A stretch of DNA of 5,829 nt from JBKJUK01 sp046590705 (GTDB lineage Bacteria > Acidobacteriota > Thermoanaerobaculia > Gp7-AA8). Positions 1-5,783 of this stretch are shown in pieces. The notes under the pieces were generated by a model, which was given only the letters and a program-made list of their open reading frames with translations, did not search any database and was not told where the DNA came from. How positions within the stretch are numbered: position 1 is the first letter of the stretch; each line of letters begins with the position of its first letter. The stretch lies in the NCBI GenBank assembly GCA_046590705.1, contig JBKJUK010000181.1:1-5829 (forward strand), in the 5' to 3' direction. The translations under genes and the position numbers were made by a program.

Positions 1-23
1 CAGGCAATCCTGCCTGTGGCGCG
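1..23. repeat. Palindromic intergenic repeat, copy 1 (cut by window edge)
   Basis: These 23 bases are the exact reverse complement of 128-150. The copy is itself palindromic: CAGGCA (1-6) pairs with TGCCTG (11-16) around an ATCC loop, and the stem probably continues beyond the left edge. The two copies face each other about 104 bases apart, like a REP/BIME pair. Similar CAGGCA-loop-TGCCTG palindromes are, from memory, common between genes in Acidobacteriota, but I cannot count copies here. Confidence 0.8.
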
Positions 24-69
24 GAGAAGTGAGTTCAAAACCTAACTGCTTTATGTCTTCGCTCGTCGG

Positions 70-100
70 GCATGACCACCGATAGGTGTGACATGCTTTT
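70..100 (+). terminator. Possible weak hairpin plus TTTT
   Basis: GCATG (70-74) can pair with CATGC (92-96), and CACC (77-80) with GGTG (85-88) around a GATA loop, with an unpaired bulge between the two stems. TTTT follows at 97-100. This could end a plus-strand transcript arriving from the left of the window. The stem is interrupted and the T-run short, so the call is weak. Confidence 0.2.
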
Positions 101-127
101 ACACGGAACCCTTCGAAGTCAGTGCAT

Positions 128-152
128 CGCGCCACAGGCAGGATTGCCTGTG
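128..152. repeat. Palindromic intergenic repeat, copy 2 (complete)
   Basis: CACAGGCA (133-140) and TGCCTGTG (145-152) form a perfect 8-bp stem around a GGAT loop. Bases 128-150 are the exact inverted match of 1-23. It lies about 40 bases beyond the stop codon of the minus-strand membrane protein gene, so the hairpin could also protect or end that transcript, although no T-run follows it on the minus strand. Confidence 0.85.
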
Positions 153-194
153 CCACACAACCGCTCCAGTGCGCAGATCAAGGCTCCACAGGGG

Positions 195-443
195 TTACGC
201 TGTCCGCTCGGTCCGCAGAACCTTCACCAGTCCCCATGCGCTCACCATTACCCAGCAGCCTTCCATCAAAATGAAACCGTACTGCCGCTCGATGAGCGCA
301 GTGGTGAACAGCGCGGCGGCTCCGAAGATGTTGAGAAGCTGGTAGGCGACACTTTCGAGAGACATCCGTTTCATCTGATTCGCCGTGAAGGCGATGAGAA
401 TCATGATGGCCCCGGCCAGTGAAAGTAGTTGGTAGACGTCCAT
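195..443 (-). CDS. Small three-helix membrane protein, CBU_0592 family
   Basis: An 82-residue protein made almost wholly of three predicted membrane helices: about residues 5-21, 34-51 and 57-75. A basic loop (NQMKRM) sits between helices 1 and 2, and the C-terminus is basic. The features YQLLNIFGA at the start of helix 2 and a helix 3 with E-x-x-W resemble the CBU_0592-like family of tiny bacterial membrane proteins, whose usual length is about 75-90 residues and whose function is not known. The ATG start is supported by a strong Shine-Dalgarno (AAGGGAG on the minus strand, 449-455) five bases upstream. The gene stands alone on this strand and diverges from the M14 peptidase gene. A longer minus-strand frame that overlaps it has no membrane or domain character and is a shadow. 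The family call comes from sequence resemblance recalled from memory; no role in transport is shown. Confidence 0.82.
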   Translation of the reverse strand: MDVYQLLSLAGAIMILIAFTANQMKRMSLESVAYQLLNIFGAAALFTTALIERQYGFILMEGCWVMVSAWGLVKVLRTERTA

Positions 444-580
444 GAATACTCCCTTCAGAATGGGTTAGTGTGCGCGTGGCCTGCCAGAAGTGATGATGAC
501 GCCAGCGCCACAATCGCAGAGAATACGGAACTCCGGCCGCGCGATTCGAATCGCCCATCGGCTGCAAAGGTAGAGAACGA
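444..580. promoter_or_regulatory. Divergent intergenic region with both 5' leaders
   Basis: This 137-base spacer separates two divergently transcribed genes, so it should hold a promoter for each. I see no convincing -35/-10 pair on either strand and no clear operator palindrome. The only firm signals are the minus-strand Shine-Dalgarno at 449-455 and an AAAGG stretch at 566-570, ten bases before the peptidase start. Shared control of the two genes is possible but not shown. Confidence 0.4.
449..455 (-). promoter_or_regulatory. Ribosome binding site of the small membrane protein
   Basis: Read on the minus strand the bases are AAGGGAG, followed by a five-base spacer and the ATG at 443-441. 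It is the best Shine-Dalgarno in the window and fixes this start over the longer overlapping frame. Confidence 0.75.
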
Positions 581-3139
581 ATGATGAATGTGACAGCGCG
601 AAGACTGATGATGGTACTGCTGGCAGTCTGCTGCAGTCTGCCGATGGTGGCAGCAGTTCCGACCCCCGAGCAGTTTCTCGGCTACCCCATCGGTACGCAG
701 TTCACACCGCACCACCGCATCCTCGCCTACTACGAGGAACTGCAGCGGAAGGCGCCGGAGCTGATCTCACTCGAAAAGATCGGCGAGACCTACGAGGGTC
801 GTCCGCTCATGATCGCGGTGATCACCTCCGTGAAGAATCGTGCAGACCTCGCGGCCATTCGCGCGGACCATGATTCGATCAGCCATCCTGAACGGACCAG
901 CGCCCAGAAAGCCTCACAGATCGCTGCAGCACGTCCCACCATGGTCTGGCTGGCCTTCGGCGTTCATGGCGACGAATCATCCTCAGCTGAGGCCTCCATG
1001 CTGGTCGTCTCCCGCCTGCTCTCGGGCGATGAAGAGTCGAAGCGAATTCTCGAGAATGTCGTCATCGTCATCGATCCCCTCGAAAATCCGGACGGACGCG
1101 AGCGCTATCTGCAGTTCTTCCGCCGTGCCAGCGGCATGCGCTCGAATCCGAACCCCGATGCCATGGAGCATCAGCAGCCCTGGCCCTCCGGACGTTTCAA
1201 TCATTACTTCATCGACATGAATCGCGACTGGGCCTGGGGTACACAGAAAGAAACACGCGCGCGAGTTGCCGCCTACCAGCAGTGGAATCCCCAGACCTTC
1301 GTGGACTTCCACGAGATGAGTTACGAATCAAATTACTTCTTCCCTCCGGACGCTCATCCCATCAACAGCAACATCGCCAAAGAAACAAAGACCTGGCTGG
1401 GCAGGTTCGGCGAGGCGAACGCGAAAGTTTTCTCGGAGAAAGGCTGGCCGTTCTTCGTCGGTGAACGGTTCGATCTTTTCTATCCCGGATACGGAGATTC
1501 CTGGCCTTCACTGCGCGGCGCAATCGGGATGACCTATGAAGTTGCGGGTGGAGGCCGAGGCGGTACGGTCGTCAAGCGGCAGGACTCGACTTTGCTGACT
1601 CTGACTGACCGCGCCGAGCGTCATTATTCGACGGCCATGGCTACACTGGCCACGGCGGCGTCCAATCGCTCCGCGCTCATTCAACACACCTATGACGCAC
1701 TGGCCGGACAGCTGGCCAGCGCACGCAGCACGTACTTCATCCCCGATGATTCACCCAGCTTTCTGCACGCCATGGCTCTTCTCACGCGGCAGGGAATCGA
1801 AGTCGGCATTCTCCGGCAGGAACTGAAGCTGCGCGTGGACGGTGCGCGCAATTCGGAAACGCGGACGTTCGCACCCGGGACGGCAGTGATCACGACTCGT
1901 CAGCGTCTGAGCGGACTCGCGCAGACGTTGCTCGAAAAATCTCCCGAACTCTCCCGAGAATTCATCGACGCGCAGCGGAAGCGCGTCGACGCCGACGAGT
2001 CCGATGAGTTCTACGACATCACCTCCTGGAGTGTGCCCGTCTCGCACAACCTGCAGGTCTTCTCCACCACCGCCGCCGTGAGTGCACCTACGACGCCGTG
2101 GAGCGCCGAACGCGCCGCCGAGTTCAAGGCAGGTCGTGTTGGATACCTGGTTAGCGTGGATGAGCCGCATCTTTACAAATTCATCGGGCGGCTTCTGACC
2201 AGCGAGATTCGCTTCTCGGTCGCTGCCGTGGAATTGAAAGAAAAGGACAGGCGATTCGCTCCAGGTTCGCTGGTCATTCTCAAGAACAACAACAACGCCG
2301 CTACTCTCGACGAGACGCTGGGTCGGATCGTGCGCGAGACCGGGACCCGCCTCACCGCAGTCGATGCAGTGTGGAGCGGCGGAGTGGCTCTCGGCTCCGA
2401 GGATATTCGCTTTGTTCGCACGCCGCGCATTGGCATCGTGGGTGGTGAAGGGGTCAATGCGCCCTCCTTCGGAATGATCTGGCAGACCTTCGATGTGGAA
2501 ACTGAAATTCCACACAGTGTGCTGCCGCTGGACCGACTTCGCTCACTCGATCTCACCAGCTATAACGTGCTGATTCTTCCGGATGGATCCTACGCCGACC
2601 GCCTCGGAAAAAAAGGGATCGAAAAGCTGGCCATCTGGGTTCGTGCCGGCGGAACGCTCATCGCCATCAAAAGCGCAGCCGAATTTCTGCGGGAAAAAGA
2701 CGTCGAGTTGTCGAAGCTCAAAACGTGGACAGCTCCCGTGAAGAAAGAGGGCGATGCCGAGGATCCCGTCGAACGGGCCAACGACTTCCGACTGCCAGGA
2801 ACTGCCTTTCGAACGACCATGGACGTACGCTCGGCCCTGACATTCGGCATCAGTCGCTCTCCTGACGTCCTTCTGGAAGGCTCAGGCGCACTGCTTCCCC
2901 TGGCCAGAAGAAGTGACAACATCGTCGTGGTGGAGAAGAAAGATCCCCTCTCCTCCGGCTTCGCCTGGCCGGAGTCAGTCGATCGGGTAAAGGGATCTGT
3001 TTATCTAGCCGCTGAAACAGCGGGTGCAGGTACGGTCATCACGTTCGCCGACGAACCGTTTTATCGCTTGTTCTGGCGAGGAACACTGCCGCTCCTGCTT
3101 AACGCGGCGGTCTATGGGCCGACCTTCAGGGGAGAGTGA
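581..3139 (+). CDS. Secreted M14-family zinc metallopeptidase with long C-terminal region
   Basis: An 852-residue exported protein of the carboxypeptidase A family. Residues 1-25 look like a type I signal peptide: RR at 7-8, a hydrophobic core, and probable cleavage after VAA (23-25). The catalytic domain spans about 40-360. Zinc ligands are visible as H129 and E132 (HGDE) and H244 (DFHEM). R215 in MNRDW matches the substrate-carboxylate arginine of the Asn-Arg pair, NPDG is at 169-172, and E320 in TYEVAGG matches the catalytic glutamate. All key residues are intact, so it should be active. Typical M14 domains are near 300 residues; the remaining ~490 (370-852) hold no motif I can name with certainty. 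About 515-700 (RIGIVGGEG, YNVLILPDGSY, WVRAGGTLIAI) resembles a class I glutamine-amidotransferase-like alpha/beta fold without an evident catalytic Cys-His pair. The start is supported by AAAGG ten bases upstream and by the signal peptide. The exact substrate is unknown; it may trim peptides in the periplasm or outside the cell. Confidence 0.9.
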   Translation: MMNVTARRLMMVLLAVCCSLPMVAAVPTPEQFLGYPIGTQFTPHHRILAYYEELQRKAPELISLEKIGETYEGRPLMIAVITSVKNRADLAAIRADHDSISHPERTSAQKASQIAAARPTMVWLAFGVHGDESSSAEASMLVVSRLLSGDEESKRILENVVIVIDPLENPDGRERYLQFFRRASGMRSNPNPDAMEHQQPWPSGRFNHYFIDMNRDWAWGTQKETRARVAAYQQWNPQTFVDFHEMSYESNYFFPPDAHPINSNIAKETKTWLGRFGEANAKVFSEKGWPFFVGERFDLFYPGYGDSWPSLRGAIGMTYEVAGGGRGGTVVKRQDSTLLTLTDRAERHYSTAMATLATAASNRSALIQHTYDALAGQLASARSTYFIPDDSPSFLHAMALLTRQGIEVGILRQELKLRVDGARNSETRTFAPGTAVITTRQRLSGLAQTLLEKSPELSREFIDAQRKRVDADESDEFYDITSWSVPVSHNLQVFSTTAAVSAPTTPWSAERAAEFKAGRVGYLVSVDEPHLYKFIGRLLTSEIRFSVAAVELKEKDRRFAPGSLVILKNNNNAATLDETLGRIVRETGTRLTAVDAVWSGGVALGSEDIRFVRTPRIGIVGGEGVNAPSFGMIWQTFDVETEIPHSVLPLDRLRSLDLTSYNVLILPDGSYADRLGKKGIEKLAIWVRAGGTLIAIKSAAEFLREKDVELSKLKTWTAPVKKEGDAEDPVERANDFRLPGTAFRTTMDVRSALTFGISRSPDVLLEGSGALLPLARRSDNIVVVEKKDPLSSGFAWPESVDRVKGSVYLAAETAGAGTVITFADEPFYRLFWRGTLPLLLNAAVYGPTFRGE

Positions 3140-3143
3140 GGAC

Positions 3144-3240
3144 GAATGTTGAATGGAGAATGCAGAATGTAGAATTGTGGTGGGCTCGCTGCGCTCGCCG
3201 CTCTCTTCATCCCATTCTCCATTCAACATTCTCCATTCGC
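3144..3240. repeat. Heptamer-based inverted repeat element between genes
   Basis: The left arm is a run of 7-base units of the form GAATGNN (3144-3171; GAATGTT, GAATGGA, GAATGCA, GAATGTA) followed by a degenerate unit. The right arm (3213-3240) is four units of CATTCNN. Bases 3144-3162 and 3213-3231 are perfect 19-bp inverted matches. The 50-base centre holds a GC-rich GCTCGCTGCGCTCGCC segment. The element fills almost the whole 105-base gap, starting four bases after the peptidase stop codon and ending four bases before the amrB start. In RNA it would form a long hairpin that could separate peptidase expression from amrB-glgA. It encodes no transposase. Confidence 0.85.
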
Positions 3241-3244
3241 CCCT

Positions 3245-4063
3245 ATGAACCGTCTTCCTGCAGTCGCTGGCAGTTTCTATGAGGCCGACGCTGTCCGGCT
3301 TCGTGCGCAGATCGATGCGCTGATTCCTGCTCGCGCGTCTGCTCCCAAACGATCCTTCATTGCCGCAGTCGTCCCGCATGCGGGTCTGATTTACAGTGGC
3401 CGAGTTGCTGGGGCGCTGTACGAACAGATCGAGTTTCCCCAGACATTGATCATTCTCTGCCCCAATCACACCGGCCTTGGCGCGGATGCAGCGATTCAGA
3501 GCTCCGGCAGCTGGTCGACTCCGCTCGGGGAGATGCAGATCGACGAAGTGGTCGCTGCTGAACTGATGCGGCGCGCGCCTGTTCTCACCGAGGACCGGGC
3601 TGCACATGCGCGAGAGCACTCACTGGAAGTGCAGCTTCCCTTCTTACAGATCCTCGCGCCAGATACACGTTTCGTTCCGATCTGCGTCGGCCGACCTGAT
3701 TTCGAGTACTGCCGTCAGATCGGCCTTGCCGTCGCCGAAACGATCGAAGCCGCAACAGAAGCAGGTCAGACCATCGGTATCCTTGCCAGTACCGACTTGA
3801 ATCATTACGAATCGCAGGTCATCACCATGAAGAAGGATCAGCTGGTCATCGAGGCCATGCTCGCGCGGAGTGCGGAAGCGTTATGGCGCACTGTGCTCGA
3901 GGAAAATATTTCGATGTGTGGATTCATCCCGACCGCCACCGCACTCATCGCTGCAGAGCGCCTCGGTGCCGAGCACTCATCTCTGGTACGTCACGCCACA
4001 TCCGGAGACGTGAATGGTGACTACAACGCAGTGGTAGGGTACGCTTCACTTCTGATCGACTGA
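3245..4063 (+). CDS. amrB: Memo-family protein (AmmeMemoRadiSam system protein B)
   Basis: A 272-residue soluble protein covering the full Memo family, which is related in fold to class III extradiol (LigB-type) non-haem iron dioxygenases. The family hallmark N-terminus R-x-PAVAGSFY (residues 3-12) begins just after the start and fixes the ATG. Conserved metal-site candidates are all present: H45 (PHAGLIYSG), H75 (CPNHTG), H125 (EHSLEVQLPF), D184 and H187 (STDLNHY) and C225 (MCGF). They correspond to the His, Asp and Cys residues that line the pocket of human MEMO1, which binds copper or iron. The bacterial reaction is not known; the family often occurs with an AMMECR1-domain protein and a radical-SAM protein, neither of which is in this window. 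There is no signal peptide. No Shine-Dalgarno precedes the ATG, because a repeat element runs to within four bases of it. The stop codon overlaps the glgA start, so the two genes form a coupled unit. Confidence 0.93.
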   Translation: MNRLPAVAGSFYEADAVRLRAQIDALIPARASAPKRSFIAAVVPHAGLIYSGRVAGALYEQIEFPQTLIILCPNHTGLGADAAIQSSGSWSTPLGEMQIDEVVAAELMRRAPVLTEDRAAHAREHSLEVQLPFLQILAPDTRFVPICVGRPDFEYCRQIGLAVAETIEAATEAGQTIGILASTDLNHYESQVITMKKDQLVIEAMLARSAEALWRTVLEENISMCGFIPTATALIAAERLGAEHSSLVRHATSGDVNGDYNAVVGYASLLID

Positions 4064-4065
4064 TG
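4061..4065 (+). other. TGATG stop-start overlap, amrB/glgA translational coupling
   Basis: The amrB stop TGA (4061-4063) shares its A with the glgA start ATG (4063-4065). No Shine-Dalgarno lies at a useful distance before this ATG (the nearest purine run, around 4031-4039, is too far upstream). Ribosomes that finish amrB therefore probably re-initiate on glgA, which ties glycogen synthase output to amrB translation. Confidence 0.8.
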
Positions 4066-5517
4066 CGCATTGCCTTCCTATCGGCTGAGGTTTCGCCATT
4101 CGCAAAAACAGGCGGACTGGGCGACGTTGCCGGGGCCCTCCCGAAAGCGCTGCACGATCTTGGACATGACGTAGTAGTCATTACGCCGCTGTATCGTCAG
4201 ACTTCGAACTATTTCGACCGAAGCGGCGAGACTCTGGAACGCGTGGCCAGTCTGCCGGTTCGCACTCCTGCCGCTTCTGGCGAGGCTGTGATTTTCAAGG
4301 GAGTGCTCCCGAAGTCTGCGGTCCCTGTCTATTTCGTCGAATTCGATCTCTTCTTCAATCGCGAGCAGCTGTACTCGAACGACGCCTCCGGATTCGATGA
4401 TCAGCTCGAGCGCTTCGTCTTTTTCTGCCGCGCCGCCGTCGAGGTCTGCCGCTGGCTGAAACTTCCGATCGACGTAATGCACTGCAACGACTGGCACACC
4501 GCACTACTTCCCGTCCTGCTGCGCGGCGAGCTGAGGGAGGATCCGCTCTTCGAGAACTGCAGATCGGTCTATACCATCCACAACCTCAACTACCAGGGCC
4601 GCTACGGTGGCAACCGCTTTACCTCACTCGGAATCTCGTCCTATTTCGGCTCGCCTCGAGCGCTCGAGTACTACGGGGACGTGAATCTGATGAAAGGCGG
4701 AATCGTTTTCGCCGACGCCATCAACACGGTCTCGCACACGTACGCGAGCGAGATGCAGCGTCCCGAATTCGGCGCGGGCCTGGACGGTCTGCTGCGGGAG
4801 AACAGCTGGAAACTGCGGGGCGTTCTGAACGGAATCGATGTTGAAGAGTGGGACCCCGCCAATGACGTCTATCTGGATGCCGCCTACTCCGCTGGCGCAA
4901 TGTCCGGTAAAGCGAAATGCAGGAGGGCACTGCGCAAGGAAGTGGGACTCCGCTATCGGCCCGGTTCCCCGATCGCAGGCATGGTCTCCAGACTCGTCGA
5001 GCAGAAAGGGATCGACATTCTGCTCCCCGCCATCGAGAAGCTGCTCGCCCTTGGCGTGCAGATCGTGATTCTGGGAACCGGCGAGCGGCAATACGAAGAC
5101 GCATTGGTGAACTGTCAGAAAAACTTTCCGGACGACTTCCGCTTCATCCGTGATTTCAATGTCGGACTCTCGCATCGCATCACCGCCGGCACCGACCTGC
5201 TGTTCATGCCGTCGCGCTACGAGCCCTGCGGCCTGAATCAGATGTACGCGCTGCGCTACGGCACCATTCCGATCGTGCGCCTCACAGGCGGACTTGCCGA
5301 CACCGTCATTCCCTTCGACGGCACCAACCTCGCGACCGCCAACGGATTCGGGTTTCACTCCACGAGCTCCTTCGACCTGTATCAACAGACCTTGCTGGCC
5401 ACGCTTCTGATGCGGCAACCGAAGAGCTGGGCCGCACTGCAGAAGAATGGAATGAAGCGCGACGATTCCTGGGAAGCGTCGGCGCGAGCGTATGAGCAGA
5501 TGTACCGCAAGGACTGA
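4063..5517 (+). CDS. glgA: Glycogen synthase (ADP-glucose type, GT5)
   Basis: A 484-residue cytoplasmic glycosyltransferase of the GT-B fold that moves glucose from ADP-glucose to the non-reducing end of an alpha-1,4-glucan. Length fits bacterial GlgA (E. coli 477). The N-terminal lobe has the nucleotide-sugar loop AKTGGLGDV with K15, then HCNDWHTALLP (140-150, with H145) and TIHNLNYQG (171-179). The C-terminal lobe has NTVSHTYASEM, the LNGIDVEEWDP signature (255-265), SRLVEQKG with R310 and K315 (matching E. coli R300 and K305), and RYEPCGLNQMYALRYG with E387 (matching catalytic E377), followed by TGGLADTV. All key residues are intact, with no frameshift or truncation. It overlaps amrB by one base and lacks its own ribosome site. 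No branching enzyme, ADP-glucose pyrophosphorylase or phosphorylase gene is adjacent within the window. Nucleotide preference for ADP over UDP is inferred from the family, not proven by sequence. Confidence 0.96.
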   Translation: MRIAFLSAEVSPFAKTGGLGDVAGALPKALHDLGHDVVVITPLYRQTSNYFDRSGETLERVASLPVRTPAASGEAVIFKGVLPKSAVPVYFVEFDLFFNREQLYSNDASGFDDQLERFVFFCRAAVEVCRWLKLPIDVMHCNDWHTALLPVLLRGELREDPLFENCRSVYTIHNLNYQGRYGGNRFTSLGISSYFGSPRALEYYGDVNLMKGGIVFADAINTVSHTYASEMQRPEFGAGLDGLLRENSWKLRGVLNGIDVEEWDPANDVYLDAAYSAGAMSGKAKCRRALRKEVGLRYRPGSPIAGMVSRLVEQKGIDILLPAIEKLLALGVQIVILGTGERQYEDALVNCQKNFPDDFRFIRDFNVGLSHRITAGTDLLFMPSRYEPCGLNQMYALRYGTIPIVRLTGGLADTVIPFDGTNLATANGFGFHSTSSFDLYQQTLLATLLMRQPKSWAALQKNGMKRDDSWEASARAYEQMYRKD

Positions 5518-5524
5518 CGAACTC

Positions 5525-5549
5525 AGAAGTTAGAAGTTAGAAGTTAGAA
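5525..5549. repeat. Tandem heptamer array AGAAGTT, 3.6 copies
   Basis: Three perfect copies of AGAAGTT (5525-5531, 5532-5538, 5539-5545) are followed by a partial AGAA. It begins seven bases after the glgA stop codon. The 7-base period matches that of the element before amrB, although the unit sequence differs. Such arrays are prone to copy-number change by slippage. Confidence 0.9.
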
Positions 5550-5557
5550 AATTCGCA

Positions 5558-5592
5558 ACGAAGCATGCCGTCATCCCGAGCGGCGGCTTCGT
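5558..5592 (+). other. Interrupted hairpin downstream of glgA
   Basis: ACGAAGC (5558-5564) pairs perfectly with GCTTCGT (5586-5592), and inside it GCCG (5567-5570) pairs with CGGC (5581-5584) around a ten-base loop. It lies 40 bases after the glgA stop codon and could cap or stabilise the 3' end of the amrB-glgA messenger. No T-run follows, so it is not a standard intrinsic terminator. Confidence 0.4.
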
Positions 5593-5684
5593 CGCGTGAC
5601 GCCTGTTCTACAGACATGAACGGGTTGCTCCTCGCAGCGAGTAGTCGCCGAGAATCGGAGGTATCGCCCCTCAACGAACAGACG

Positions 5685-5705
5685 GAGCCCCGGAGGGGCG
5701 GCATC
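5685..5705. repeat. CCCC/GGGG mini-palindrome, copy 1
   Basis: The unit reads GAGCCCCGGAGGGGCGGCATC here and recurs at 5763-5783 with one difference. CCCC (5688-5691) can pair with GGGG (5695-5698) around a three-base loop; the flanking G and C extend the stem to five pairs. It resembles short GC-rich REP-like units dispersed in several environmental phyla. Confidence 0.8.
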
Positions 5706-5712
5706 TCTTTAG

Positions 5713-5732
5713 CCACGGCCGTGAGGCCGTGG
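5713..5732. repeat. Perfect 8-bp hairpin with GTGA tetraloop
   Basis: CCACGGCC (5713-5720) and GGCCGTGG (5725-5732) are exact inverted matches around GTGA, which in RNA fits the stable GNRA tetraloop class. It sits between the two copies of the CCCC/GGGG unit and is preceded by TTTAG. No T-run follows on either strand, so a repeat-unit role fits better than an intrinsic terminator. Confidence 0.75.
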
Positions 5733-5762
5733 ACCGCGCATCGCGCATCGCGACGAATTCAA

Positions 5763-5783
5763 GAGCCCCGAAGGGGCGGCATC
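5763..5783. repeat. CCCC/GGGG mini-palindrome, copy 2
   Basis: This copy matches 5685-5705 at 20 of 21 positions; the single change (G to A) falls in the hairpin loop, so the CCCC (5766-5769) and GGGG (5773-5776) stem is kept. It has the same orientation as copy 1 and starts 78 bases later. Confidence 0.8.

Noticed and set aside
1..150. Small transposable element (MITE) with 23-base terminal inverted repeats
   Set aside because: Each end is itself a palindrome, as in REP units, and no flanking target-site duplication can be tested because the left end is cut by the window.
72..422. 116-residue plus-strand frame near the left end
   Set aside because: It runs through the palindromic repeat and antisense to the membrane protein gene, and has no recognisable motif or ribosome site.
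178..567. 129-residue minus-strand frame overlapping the small membrane protein gene
   Set aside because: Its composition (rich in His, Arg, Ser) shows no domain, and it covers the real 82-residue gene in another frame, which has three helices and a strong Shine-Dalgarno.
593..640. Lipoprotein signal at the peptidase N-terminus (C17)
   Set aside because: LAVC has Val at the -1 position, which does not fit the lipobox preference for Gly, Ala or Ser; the VAA site at 23-25 suits ordinary signal peptidase I better.
1751..2515. 254-residue minus-strand frame inside the peptidase gene
   Set aside because: It is antisense to a well-supported gene with intact catalytic residues; the length comes from GC-rich codon bias.
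3005..3619. 204-residue minus-strand frame spanning the repeat element
   Set aside because: The frame reads through the heptamer repeat, giving peptide such as LHSAFSIQHS, a typical product of translated repeats, and is antisense to amrB and the peptidase end.
4624..5418. 264-residue minus-strand frame inside glgA
   Set aside because: Fully antisense to glgA, with no motif; a shadow frame.
5713..5732. Rho-independent terminator for glgA
   Set aside because: The hairpin is strong but nearly 200 bases beyond the stop codon, and GC-rich sequence instead of a T-run follows it.
5685..5783. CRISPR array
   Set aside because: Only two copies of a 21-base unit with a 57-base interval that itself contains a hairpin; no regular repeat-spacer pattern and no cas gene.
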